A stretch of 64,000 nucleotides of DNA from Pedobacter petrophilus (GTDB lineage Bacteria > Bacteroidota > Bacteroidia > Sphingobacteriales > Sphingobacteriaceae): the NCBI RefSeq assembly GCF_009674725.1, contig NZ_WKKH01000017.1:1-64000 (forward strand). Direction: 5' to 3'. Below the pieces are notes generated by a model. It saw only the letters and a list, made by a program, of their open reading frames with translations. It made no database searches and was not told the origin of the DNA. This document shows positions 19,901 to 28,500 of this stretch, piece by piece. Numbering within the stretch: the first letter of the stretch is position 1; every line of letters begins with the position of its first letter. Position numbers and translations under genes: made by a program.

Positions 19901-22900
19901 AAGCTAATAAATCCAAGACAGCGGTGGGCAGGTTTCCAGCGTAAAATTGAAACGAACGATTTTGAAGCGCTGAATGTCGGTTTTATCGAATTCTGGGTAT
20001 TGGATCCTTTTATCTACAATAGAAACTCTCAGGGGGGTGATATTTATTTCAACCTGGGTAATATCTCTGAAGATATTTTAAAAGATGGACGGAAATCACT
20101 GGAAAATGGATTGCCGGCAACGAATGATCGCGCTAAGTATGATGAAACCGCCTGGGGGCGTGTTCCAAGGTTGCAACCGGTAATTCAGGCTTTCGATAAT
20201 GACCCCGATGCAAGACGGGCACAGGATGTTGGTTTAGACGGGTTATCAGATGTAAACGAAAAGGAAAAATTTGCTGCAGCGATTAATCAAATCAAATCTC
20301 AGTTAAATGCAACTGCTGCTGCAGAAATTGATGCGGATCCATCTTCAGATAATTATTCCTATTTCAGAGGACCTGCTTTGGATCAGGTTAACGCAGGGAT
20401 TTTAAAACGTTATGAAAAATATAATGGTCCTGAGGGAAATTCCAAAACCTCTCAGCAGTCTCAGGCAGAACTGGGGATAGAAAATTCTGCATCAACATCA
20501 CTTCCTGATGGTGAAGATATAAACCGCGATAATAACATGACGCAAAGCGATGAATATTATCAGTATAAAGTGACGATGAAACCGGGGATGGATGTAGGTC
20601 AAACACAATTTATTACGGATAAAGTAACCTCGCAGGTAAAGCTGGCAAACGGAAATACGCAAGCCGTAACCTGGTACCAGTTTAGAATCCCAATTTCACA
20701 GTACGAGAAAAAAGTTGGTAATATTCAGGATTTTAAATCCATCCGTTTCTTCAGGATGTTTATGACAAACTTTGCAGATACAGCGATCATGCGTTTTGCA
20801 AAACTTCAGTTAATCAGAGGAGAATGGAGAGAATTTAACACTAAAAACACAGCAGATCAGGTGATCGTAGAACCTGGATTGCCTGCTTTGACGCCAGATA
20901 ATTCGACAATTCAGGTGTCAACAGTTAATATTGAGGAAAACGGAAAGAAAAGTCCGATACCTTACGTAACGCCTCCCGGGATTCTTCGTGAACGTGATTT
21001 CAGTAATTACCGTGGCGATACACGTTTAAACGAACAATCTCTATCAGTTACCGTTAAAAATCTCCGTGATGGTTATGGAAGAGCTGCATTTAAAACGGCC
21101 TATAGTGATTTCCGTTCTTATAAACATTTAGAGATGTTTGTTCATGCGGAAGCCATTAATAATCAGCTTTTAGGTGATCGTGATCTGAATGCATTTTTGA
21201 GAATCGGAACAGACAATCAAGACAATTATTACGAGTACTTAATGCCTTTAAAGATCACGACCCCGGGTACCAGTGATCCTGACGCCATCTGGCCGGAGGC
21301 AAATAGAATGGACGTTAACCTTACGTTATTCCAGAATGCAAAACTTGCCCGTAACGTTGCGAAGCAAGCAAACGGGCAGCCATGGCCTATTAATGTGCCT
21401 TTCACCTTTACAGATGGTGATCGTACCATTATCGTAAAAGGGCAGCCGGATATGAGTAAGGTGAGGGTGTATATGCTTGGCGTAAAAAATCCGCTAAGAA
21501 ACCTGAATACTTCTGAAAGTGAAGATGGAACAGAGAAAGATGTTCTGGTATGGTTTAACGAACTCAGGTTAACAGAGTTTGATGAAAGAGGGGGTTGGGC
21601 GGCCACTGCCAGGTTAAATTTAAAACTGGCTGATTTTGCTGACGTGAACATATCCGGCAGTAAATCGACCATTGGTTTTGGATCTATCGATTCCAAAGTG
21701 AGTGAGCGTAACCGTGCCGATAATGTTTTGCTTGATGTTTCCTCTGCGGTAGAACTAGGTAAGTTTTTACCACAGAAATCGGGTGTGAAAATCCCCATGT
21801 TTGTAAACTATTCAAAGCAGGTTTCTACGCCACAATACAATCCGCGTACACCAGATATAGAATTAAAAAACGCCTTGGACCGATCGACAAAGGAAGAAAA
21901 AGATTCGATATTAAATTTTGCTCAAGACTATACCGTACGGAGGGGAATCAACTTTACCAATGTGCGCAAAGAACGAATCAATAATAGTAAACCCGTTCGG
22001 CTTTGGGATATTGAAAACTTTGCAGCCAGTTATGCTTTTACGCAATACGACCATAGGGATTTTATTAATCAAAGCAGTATTCAGAATACCTACAGGGCTT
22101 CTTTACAATATAGCTATGCGAAAGAGGCCAAAACATATGCGCCTTTCGAGAAGATTATTAAATCGAATATGCTGGCCATACTAAAGGATTTTAATTTTAG
22201 TATCTTTCCCAGTGCCATCAACTTCAGAATTGATGTAGACAGGTTGTATTCTGAAAATACGTTGCGAAATAACGATCCTAATAATTCAATTCCAATATTC
22301 CAGAATGGGTTCGGAACAACATTTAACAAGAATTTCAGGATGAGTAGAATCTACGGAATTGCCTGGAATTTAACCCGTTCACTGCAATTGGATTTTAATG
22401 CCACCAATTATTCTATTATTGATGAACCAGATGGAAGAATTGATGGTATGAAACGTGATACGGTTTGGCAAAACCTTAAAAAATTAGGTCGCACCACAGA
22501 TTATAATCATAACCTGAATGTAACCTATACTTTGCCAATTGATAAAATTCCCGGGCTTAACTGGGTAACCGTTAAAACCAGATATGGAACTAACTTTAAC
22601 TGGCAAACAGAGCCTTTATCAACACTGTTGGATCCAAATATTAATTTAGGGAATACTGTTCAAAACAGCAGGAATGTTCAGGTTAATCCAACCTTGAATT
22701 TAGCTACCTTATATAATAAATTTGGCTTCATTAGAAATGCAGGTAACAGCGAGGAGACCGGCGATAAGCTTAAGAATTTCTTCGTTAACTTACTAACCAG
22801 TGTTAAAAATGTGAGTGCAAATTATGTGCAAACCAAAGGAATTTTCTTGCCGGGATATTTACCTAACACCAAATATTTTGGAATAGATAACGCAACCGGT

Positions 22901-24124
22901 GCGCCTGGCTTAGGCTTTGCATTTGGAAGTCAGCGAGACATTAGAGACATGGCGCTAAACAATGGTTGGTTAACCACTGATACCTTGCAAACCCAGTTAT
23001 ATGTAAATACGCTTCGCGAAGATTTACAGTTTACCGGACAGATAGAGCCTTTCCGTGATTTAAGAATTACCATCAGGGCAAATAAATCACAAACCAGAAA
23101 TTTTTCCTCAAATTACAGGTATGTTGCCAGCGTTGCTTCATTTGAAAACTTAAGTGCAATTACCACAGGAGATTATAGCATTTCATACATTGCGCTAGGT
23201 ACCGCATTTAAAGAGAAAAATTCAAGCGTAATTTCTACTTTATTTAATCAGTTTATGGCCAATAGGATTATTATCTCGAGAAGGCTAGGTTCACAAAATC
23301 CTAATTCAGCCGGGGTGGCTGGAGGCTATTCAGATGGTTATGGTAAAGAGAGTCAGGATGTGATTATCTCTGCTTTTATGGCTGCATATTCTGGTAAAGA
23401 CCCGGGTAAGATGAGTATGAATTCTTTTCCCAGGATTCCACTCCCCAACTGGACATTAACTTATAATGGATTGACAAAGATTGCTTTGATTGCCGATCAT
23501 TTTTCATCTATTGATATCAGACATGGTTATCGCTCTGCCTACAATATTAATGGTTTCAACTCTTTATTAAGGTACCAGGAAAGCAACGGTTCTTCTGTAA
23601 ACCGTGATGCGAATAATAACTTCCTGCCAGAATTCCAGTTTGCACAAGTAACGGTATCAGAATACTTCTCGCCTTTAATTGGTGTGGATACCAGATTTAA
23701 AAATAACCTGAGCGCTACTTTTGAACTTAACAGATCACGTTTGTTAGGTTTGAGTTTAGCCAATAGCCAGCTTGCACAACTTTCAGAAAATAATGTGGTT
23801 TTAGGGATGGGTTACAGAACGAATAAGTTTCGTTTTCCTTTTGGCTGGTTTAAAAGTTTGAAAATGGATAACAATATGGATTTCAAACTCGATGTCGCCA
23901 TTCGCGATAATAAAACTGTTATTTACAGAGCCGACGTAGAAGAAGCCGAAATTTCATCAGGTGCAAAGAACATTACATTGAGACCAAGTGTGGATTATGT
24001 CTTGAATCAGAAATTTAATGTTAAATTATTTTACGATTCGAATATTACAAAGCCTTATACTTCGCAAACGTTTAATACCTCTTTCAGTAATTTTGGTTTT
24101 AGTTTAAGGTTTACGCTGAATTAG
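16943..24124 (+). CDS. sprA: Type IX secretion outer-membrane translocon SprA
   Basis: This is a 2393-residue protein with a signal peptide (MKRISILLFLTPLFLIAPKN), close to the roughly 2400 residues of known SprA proteins. It shows the long repeating beta-strand pattern with many aromatic and Asn/Gly residues expected of the 36-strand barrel, and typical segments such as NFAGSKNGVSYLDDFEASRS (around residue 850). SprA forms the outer-membrane conduit through which the type IX secretion system exports proteins with C-terminal sorting domains, including gliding adhesins and enzymes. The start is TTG at 16943. No other gld or por genes are in the window, as is usual for this locus. It lies between ruvA and gcvH. 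The reading frame is intact over 7.2 kb. Confidence 0.96.
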   Translation: MKRISILLFLTPLFLIAPKNVFSQVVQSKADTSLLKNNFGLKEKQRLGISPLRSPFFPIPNNVRQVVEYDAKNKRYIVKELIGDKYVTQTQYLTIDEYSRLVNSEVKRGNWRNISNAEVGDYRNTGIIPKIQVNSKAFEKLFGGTTIDIQPRGEAELTFLGRRNKNENPLFNERQRVQTNFDFNQRIQMDLVGNIGTKLKIKSNYNTEAQFDFENQIKLDYTGGADDIIKKIEAGNVSLPLNTSLITGTQALFGIKTQLQFGKLNVTSVYTQQKSESRELRITNGAQQNEFAVTADNYEANKHYFLAQYFRNNYNKHLANAPIITSPIQITKIEVWITNKAGNTTDSRDILGFLNLGENQPFNPGAIAGGGSALPAGTTATGFPQQSNNLLSSLPADARFTNSNSIIPFFQANGGTDQYAKLTYARKLTEREFTFQPQLGYISLNNPLNSDEVLAVAYRYTYNGVEYQVGEFSTDISFDAVNPKVLFAKLLKNETTKINLPTWDLMMKNIYSIGGYQISPLNFKLDVFRIDNETGVEKPIMTEGQNTANKQWISLIEFDRLNQQNEKKPDGIFDFVAANNAFGSYFSNSATANSNFGSNLSLSGLAALINNANTGYITIDPANGRIIFPIIEPFGQDLANKFLPGEQALIDKYTFTALYDSTQMIAKQLFQNKNRYVIKGHYQSEISSEFSLNAINVPEGSVKVFAGTMPLQEGVDFTVDYQGGRVSIINQALLTSGQPIRITTENNELFGLQQRSLFGTRLDYRLNNKLNLGGTFMNLTEKPLTQKVNLGEEPISNTIWGADINYSSSSRFLTKLVDKLPFISTKAPSSVNFYGEFAQLVPGHPRALNFAGSKNGVSYLDDFEASRSVIDLKSAIAWQLSGTPQDFAESQLLNDLTYGYNRARIAYYNIDPTFYNSNATTTPTNIRNNRNELSNHYVRQVIEQEVFPFKETATGQALNITTLDVAYYPTVRGPYNYATTGFSADGKLINPRQRWAGFQRKIETNDFEALNVGFIEFWVLDPFIYNRNSQGGDIYFNLGNISEDILKDGRKSLENGLPATNDRAKYDETAWGRVPRLQPVIQAFDNDPDARRAQDVGLDGLSDVNEKEKFAAAINQIKSQLNATAAAEIDADPSSDNYSYFRGPALDQVNAGILKRYEKYNGPEGNSKTSQQSQAELGIENSASTSLPDGEDINRDNNMTQSDEYYQYKVTMKPGMDVGQTQFITDKVTSQVKLANGNTQAVTWYQFRIPISQYEKKVGNIQDFKSIRFFRMFMTNFADTAIMRFAKLQLIRGEWREFNTKNTADQVIVEPGLPALTPDNSTIQVSTVNIEENGKKSPIPYVTPPGILRERDFSNYRGDTRLNEQSLSVTVKNLRDGYGRAAFKTAYSDFRSYKHLEMFVHAEAINNQLLGDRDLNAFLRIGTDNQDNYYEYLMPLKITTPGTSDPDAIWPEANRMDVNLTLFQNAKLARNVAKQANGQPWPINVPFTFTDGDRTIIVKGQPDMSKVRVYMLGVKNPLRNLNTSESEDGTEKDVLVWFNELRLTEFDERGGWAATARLNLKLADFADVNISGSKSTIGFGSIDSKVSERNRADNVLLDVSSAVELGKFLPQKSGVKIPMFVNYSKQVSTPQYNPRTPDIELKNALDRSTKEEKDSILNFAQDYTVRRGINFTNVRKERINNSKPVRLWDIENFAASYAFTQYDHRDFINQSSIQNTYRASLQYSYAKEAKTYAPFEKIIKSNMLAILKDFNFSIFPSAINFRIDVDRLYSENTLRNNDPNNSIPIFQNGFGTTFNKNFRMSRIYGIAWNLTRSLQLDFNATNYSIIDEPDGRIDGMKRDTVWQNLKKLGRTTDYNHNLNVTYTLPIDKIPGLNWVTVKTRYGTNFNWQTEPLSTLLDPNINLGNTVQNSRNVQVNPTLNLATLYNKFGFIRNAGNSEETGDKLKNFFVNLLTSVKNVSANYVQTKGIFLPGYLPNTKYFGIDNATGAPGLGFAFGSQRDIRDMALNNGWLTTDTLQTQLYVNTLREDLQFTGQIEPFRDLRITIRANKSQTRNFSSNYRYVASVASFENLSAITTGDYSISYIALGTAFKEKNSSVISTLFNQFMANRIIISRRLGSQNPNSAGVAGGYSDGYGKESQDVIISAFMAAYSGKDPGKMSMNSFPRIPLPNWTLTYNGLTKIALIADHFSSIDIRHGYRSAYNINGFNSLLRYQESNGSSVNRDANNNFLPEFQFAQVTVSEYFSPLIGVDTRFKNNLSATFELNRSRLLGLSLANSQLAQLSENNVVLGMGYRTNKFRFPFGWFKSLKMDNNMDFKLDVAIRDNKTVIYRADVEEAEISSGAKNITLRPSVDYVLNQKFNVKLFYDSNITKPYTSQTFNTSFSNFGFSLRFTLN

Positions 24125-24469
24125 GGGTTAGTGGATGAATAACCTTGATTTGCAAATATGGTAGAGCAGCGGTGATTAGAATAAACGAAGTTGATACTTT
24201 AAAAGCCGCAGATAATCAGCTGAATTTAATATTAGCGTGAAAGTTGAAAATGATTTGCGCTTAAATTAAGATAGCATTTGAATGGCAAGTTGATAGCATG
24301 ATAAATTTATAAAAACATAATTTTTCAGTCTTTGCTATTGCTTAAACTAAATTGTATTTTTGACACGTAGACATACCTGCCATAAATAGCAAATCAATTA
24401 ACCATTTGCAATGGTAAGTATGAAACAGAATAATAGACTAACTTAATTTATTTAAACACTTACAGGATA
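24125..24469. other. Intergenic region between sprA and gcvH (345 bp)
   Basis: No gene is visible. It holds the gcvH promoter (24331-24362) and a roughly 100-nt leader with a short perfect hairpin, ACCATT-TGC-AATGGT. No glycine-riboswitch-like tandem structure is recognisable, and no clear sprA terminator was found. Confidence 0.5.
24331..24362 (+). promoter_or_regulatory. Promoter of gcvH
   Basis: TTTG (24331-24334), a 20-nt spacer and TATTTTTG (24355-24362) match both elements of the Bacteroidota primary sigma factor consensus. Confidence 0.7.
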
Positions 24470-24850
24470 ATGAATTTTCCATCAGAATTAAAATATACTA
24501 AAGACCACGAATGGGTTAAGGTTGAAGGTAACGAAGCTTTTATTGGCATTACAGATTTCGCTCAACGCGAATTAGGTGATATCGTTTATGTTGATATCAA
24601 CTCAGTAGGTGACGAAGTGGCTAGAGAAGAAGTATTCGGTACTGTAGAGGCTGTAAAAACGGTTTCTGATTTATTTATGCCGGTAACTGGTACTGTATTA
24701 GAAATTAATTCGGAGTTGAATGATAATCCTGAATTGGTAAATTCTGATCCTTATGGAAAAGGCTGGATGGTGAAAGTATCACTGTCAGAACTTGCAGAAA
24801 TTGAAGATTTATTAACTGCTGATGCTTATCAGGCATTAGTTGGTGCTTAA
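24470..24850 (+). CDS. gcvH: Glycine cleavage system H protein
   Basis: This 126-residue lipoyl-domain protein has the lipoylated lysine K63 in [12 protein letters not shown], preceded by the conserved [17 protein letters not shown]. It shuttles the aminomethyl group between the P, T and L proteins in glycine breakdown, producing methylene-tetrahydrofolate. The length is normal. It has its own promoter and is followed after 12 bp by a VanZ-family gene, a pairing often seen in Bacteroidota although a functional link is not known. Confidence 0.96.
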   Translation: MNFPSELKYTKDHEWVKVEGNEAFIGITDFAQRELGDIVYVDINSVGDEVAREEVFGTVEAVKTVSDLFMPVTGTVLEINSELNDNPELVNSDPYGKGWMVKVSLSELAEIEDLLTADAYQALVGA

Positions 24851-24862
24851 TCTTATCCTATT

Positions 24863-25261
24863 TTGTACAAAGCACTGAAACGGCAAAAATGGGCCATACT
24901 CTGGACGCTTATCATTTTGGTGCTTTGTAATATAAAGCTTCCCGAATCTAACGGGCCAGGATTTTTTTTTGTAGGATTTGATAAGATGACCCATTTGGGG
25001 TTTTTCTTCGTACTTTCTGTTTTTCTGTTTTATGGGAAAATAAAATACCAGCATAGTTATGGATTTAGAATACTAACTATATTCAAAATCCTTTTAATAA
25101 ATTTCATAATTGGCGGAGGAATTGAACTCTTACAGTGGAAGGTTTTTACTTACCGATCTGCAGAGTGGTGGGATCTGGGATGTGATATGATTGGTGCGCT
25201 GATGGCTGTTTTTAGCTATATATTATTGCATAAATTGAATTTCGATGAAAAGAATAATTAG
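24863..25261 (+). CDS. VanZ-family membrane protein
   Basis: This 132-residue protein has about four transmembrane segments (ILWTLIILVLCNI, LGFFFVLSVFLFY, ILLINFIIGGGIELL, MIGALMAVFSYILL) and the VanZ-type feature FDKMTHLGFFFVLS plus the acidic GGGIELLQ segment. VanZ proteins were named from a teicoplanin-resistance gene, but most, like this one, are of unknown function. The start is TTG at 24863. The end overlaps a small lipoprotein reading frame at 25245. Confidence 0.82.
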   Translation: MYKALKRQKWAILWTLIILVLCNIKLPESNGPGFFFVGFDKMTHLGFFFVLSVFLFYGKIKYQHSYGFRILTIFKILLINFIIGGGIELLQWKVFTYRSAEWWDLGCDMIGALMAVFSYILLHKLNFDEKNN

Positions 25262-25370
25262 TTCAGTATTTATAATGATCATCATATTTTTGAGCGGTTG
25301 CAGCATCTTTAAAAAAGATTGCAACTGCCCAAAAGTTTATTATAAAAGTTACCCATCCCAGCGTAGGTAA
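25245..25370 (+). CDS. Small lipoprotein (41 aa)
   Basis: An ATG at 25245, inside the end of the VanZ gene, opens a 41-codon frame. It begins MKRIISSVFIMIIIFLSGCS, a clear lipoprotein signal with lipobox LSGC (Cys19), followed by a 22-residue mature part containing KKDCNCPKV and a basic C-terminus. The 17-bp overlap suggests translational coupling. Such tiny Cys-containing lipoproteins are easily missed by gene callers. The function is unknown; reality as a gene rests on the well-formed signal and the overlap. Confidence 0.55.
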   Translation: MKRIISSVFIMIIIFLSGCSIFKKDCNCPKVYYKSYPSQRR

Positions 25371-25519
25371 CCAAATTATCATCCCCAAAGTGATATAACA
25401 GCGATATTCAAATTGCTGTATTTAAAATGTTACCAAGCATTTAACGTTCGATAACAAACCTTTAAGCTTTCGAGTAGTCTGATAGCTTAGTTTTTGTATA
25501 TTTTATCTAAATTTTTTTA

Positions 25520-28336
25520 ATGAAAAGGAACGTTCAAAGGGCAATCTTCATTGTTCTTATTTTTTGTAGCTACATCGCTCAGGCGCAGAATCCGGGTTCA
25601 ATAAGCGGAAAGGTTATCAACGCTAAAGATAAACAGCCCGTAGATTTTGCAACCATAGCCGTTAGAAATCTGAAAGATTCTGTTGTTGTAGCATCGGGAC
25701 AAACCGCGCCAGACGGGACTTTTAGTTTCAAAGCAATAGCACCCGGAAAGTATAGAATTTATGCTGCCTTCTTAGGGCTGAAAACAGCTACAAAAGATGT
25801 TGAAGTAGCAAAAGCCGCTGTTAATGCAGGCGAAATTTCAATGACTGATGATGGTGTCGATTTAAATACTGTAAATGTTACCGCGAGCATTCCGGTTGTG
25901 GTAAAAACTGATACTTTAGAATTCGACGCAAAAACCATTAAGGTACGCGAAAATGCTGTTGTGGAAGACGTATTAAAAAAGCTTCCTGGTGTAGAAGTCG
26001 CTAAAGACGGAAGCATTAAAGCCCAGGGCGAAACCATTACGAAAGTGAAGGTAGATGGGAAAGAGTTTTTTGGAACAGATCCCTTATTGGCAACAAAAAA
26101 CCTGCCGGCAGATATGGTAGATAAAATTCAGGTTATTGATGAGCAATCAGAGCAATCTCAATTTTCTGGAGTAGATGATGGTTCGAGAACCAAAATTTTA
26201 AACATTACTACCAAAGCCGGAATGAAAAAAGGATATTTTGGAAACAGCACTGTTGGATATGGTACTCAGGATAGATATGATGCCAACATCAATGTAAATA
26301 AATTTGATAACGACCAGCAGTTTAGTGTAATTGGTCAGTTTAATAATGTAAACAAGCAAAATTTTGGTCAGGGTAATGGCGCCGGAAATGGCTTCGGCGG
26401 TGGCGGCCGTGGTAACTTTGGTGGCGGTGGAAGCAGTGCCGGAAGTGGGGGCATTACCAATACCAACGCAGGCGGGATAAACTTTGCAGATACTTACAAA
26501 GACGGAACACAAATTCAGGGGAGTTACTTTTTTAACAGATCTGACGTAGTTAATCAGCAACAGAGTTTTACGCAAAACTTTTTAGGCAATAGCATTACAA
26601 CGGTGGCCAACAACGCTGATAATAATACCGACCGGATAAATCATCGGTTTAATTTCATGATTGATACCAAACTGGATTCTTCAACAACTGTTAAAATTCA
26701 GCCGAATGTTTCCTATACCCAAAGTGATGCAACAAACCTGAGTAATTATGACAGAAACTTGCTTGAATCTCAAACAACAGGTTTGCAACGTTATATTAGT
26801 AATAGTTCTACCCCAAATATCACTAACAATTTATTGGTTCGAAAGAAATTTAAAAGAAGGGGAAGAACCCTGTCACTTAATGTTAATACATCGATAAATA
26901 ATAACGATGCAGATAACTATAATTACATATCCGAAGCAAATACGATTAATAGCGTAGTAACCAATACCCTTACTGATCAGTTAAACAAGGTAAATACCAA
27001 TTCAATAAACAACACTTCCAGATTGGTTTATACCGAACCATTATCTAAAACTACCAGCTTAGAATTTAATTATCAGAATGGCTATAGCCATGATAACCAA
27101 GGCAGGCAGGTATTGGATTTTAATTCGGCCAGCGGTCAATACGATTTAGTTAATTTTGATTATACCAATACCTACGAAAATCAAACGTTAACCAATGCCG
27201 GAGGTGTAAGCTTTACCACTAACGAAAAAAAATATAACTGGAACATTGGTTTAGCCGCCCAACAAACCAATCGCGTAAACTCTAATCTCACTACCGGATT
27301 GGTTCGCACGCAGAACTTCATTAATTTAACTCCTTCCGCAAACTTTAGATACAATTTTAGTAACTCCAGGAGGTTGAATATTCGATACAGAGGAAATACA
27401 CAACAACCAAGTATCAGCCAGATTCAGCCGATTCCGGATAATACCAATACACAAAGCGTTTTCATTGGTAATCCTGGTTTAAAGCCCGCCTTTAACAATA
27501 CCTTGAACATCAATTATAACAACTTTGATTTTGCAAAGAGCAGAATGTTCTTCGCTTTCCTAAGTTTAAGTCAAACTTTCAATGCCATTGGAAACAGCAG
27601 TCAGCTTATAACCGACCGTAATGATGAAAACTTTGGAAAAATCAGAACCACTTATGTAAATGTTGATGGCGTTTACTCTGGAAATGGAAGTGTGAACGTT
27701 GGCTTGCCGATACTACCTGAGAGAAAGCTGACGTTAAACGCATCAATAAATGCGAACTATAATCGCAATGTGAATTTCACAACGGGCAATGATAATCCAA
27801 GTGATCTGGTGAGAAATGTGACTAATTCAATTGGAGTTACCAACAGATACAATTTTGTAACCAACTTTGATAAGTTCGATTTAACTGGTGGAATCTCCGG
27901 CACGTACAATAGGGCAACCTATTCTGCTCAACCAAATGCCACAACGAACTTTTACACCTGGAACCCAAGCTTTGATGTGAGTTATGTATTTCCGGGTAAC
28001 ATCCGCCTGGCTGTAGATTTAGATTATATTAAAAATACAGGCAGAGGAGAGGGTTTTAATAATCAGTTTACGCTGGTGAACTCTTATATCAGCCGTCAGT
28101 TTTTCAAAAACAGGGGGACTTTCAAAATTGCAGTAAATGATGCTTTTAACCAAAACCAGGGAATAAGCAGAACTGCAACAAACAATACCATTACCGATTT
28201 AAATTACAATGTATTGAAGAGATATTATATGTTCTCATTCACCTATTCGCTCACCAGAATCGGTGGAAGAAATATGAGTGGCGATATGCAGATGCCTACG
28301 CCTGGTCAGGGTGGAGGACAGCGGATGAGGATGTAA
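25520..28336 (+). CDS. Outer-membrane beta-barrel protein with CarboxypepD_reg domain (TonB-receptor-like), copy 1
   Basis: This 938-residue protein has, in order, a signal peptide (ending YIAQAQ), a CarboxypepD_reg-like domain (about 27-110, beginning GSISGKVINAKDKQPVDFAT), a plug-like region (about 115-235, containing VVEDVLKKLPGVEV and KVDGKEFFGTDPLLATKNLP), a Gly-rich stretch (about 285-315) and a beta-barrel of the outer membrane protein family 3 type to the end. These proteins resemble SusC/TonB receptors but lack a neighbouring SusD. The substrate is unknown. It is the first of a tandem pair with the gene at 28501. A strong terminator follows. Confidence 0.88.
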   Translation: MKRNVQRAIFIVLIFCSYIAQAQNPGSISGKVINAKDKQPVDFATIAVRNLKDSVVVASGQTAPDGTFSFKAIAPGKYRIYAAFLGLKTATKDVEVAKAAVNAGEISMTDDGVDLNTVNVTASIPVVVKTDTLEFDAKTIKVRENAVVEDVLKKLPGVEVAKDGSIKAQGETITKVKVDGKEFFGTDPLLATKNLPADMVDKIQVIDEQSEQSQFSGVDDGSRTKILNITTKAGMKKGYFGNSTVGYGTQDRYDANINVNKFDNDQQFSVIGQFNNVNKQNFGQGNGAGNGFGGGGRGNFGGGGSSAGSGGITNTNAGGINFADTYKDGTQIQGSYFFNRSDVVNQQQSFTQNFLGNSITTVANNADNNTDRINHRFNFMIDTKLDSSTTVKIQPNVSYTQSDATNLSNYDRNLLESQTTGLQRYISNSSTPNITNNLLVRKKFKRRGRTLSLNVNTSINNNDADNYNYISEANTINSVVTNTLTDQLNKVNTNSINNTSRLVYTEPLSKTTSLEFNYQNGYSHDNQGRQVLDFNSASGQYDLVNFDYTNTYENQTLTNAGGVSFTTNEKKYNWNIGLAAQQTNRVNSNLTTGLVRTQNFINLTPSANFRYNFSNSRRLNIRYRGNTQQPSISQIQPIPDNTNTQSVFIGNPGLKPAFNNTLNINYNNFDFAKSRMFFAFLSLSQTFNAIGNSSQLITDRNDENFGKIRTTYVNVDGVYSGNGSVNVGLPILPERKLTLNASINANYNRNVNFTTGNDNPSDLVRNVTNSIGVTNRYNFVTNFDKFDLTGGISGTYNRATYSAQPNATTNFYTWNPSFDVSYVFPGNIRLAVDLDYIKNTGRGEGFNNQFTLVNSYISRQFFKNRGTFKIAVNDAFNQNQGISRTATNNTITDLNYNVLKRYYMFSFTYSLTRIGGRNMSGDMQMPTPGQGGGQRMRM

Positions 28337-28355
28337 AATCGATTAGTTAATTTTT

Positions 28356-28387
28356 AAAGGCCCGTGTAAAACGGGCCTTTTCCTTTT
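28356..28387 (+). terminator. Intrinsic terminator after outer-membrane barrel copy 1
   Basis: AAAGGCCCGT (28356-28365) and ACGGGCCTTT (28371-28380) form a 10-bp GC-rich stem with a 5-nt loop, followed by a T-rich tract. Confidence 0.85.
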
Positions 28388-28500
28388 GTAAGAAATTATA
28401 AATGTCTAACTAACGTTTATGTATTTCATTTGTTACCTGACGCAAATAAACCATTAAAGTGCGGGATAGTCTTTAATTTTAAAATCAGAAAACTAACCGA

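Noticed and set aside
21229..21798. A 189-codon minus-strand frame inside sprA
   Set aside because: It is Ser/Leu/Phe-rich with no domain, and lies fully antisense to a clearly coding gene. Such frames are common opposite AT-rich, Asn/Lys-rich genes.
24363..24469. Glycine riboswitch in the gcvH leader
   Set aside because: Only a short ACCATT/AATGGT hairpin is visible; the tandem aptamer pattern and purine-rich core of a glycine riboswitch were not recognisable.
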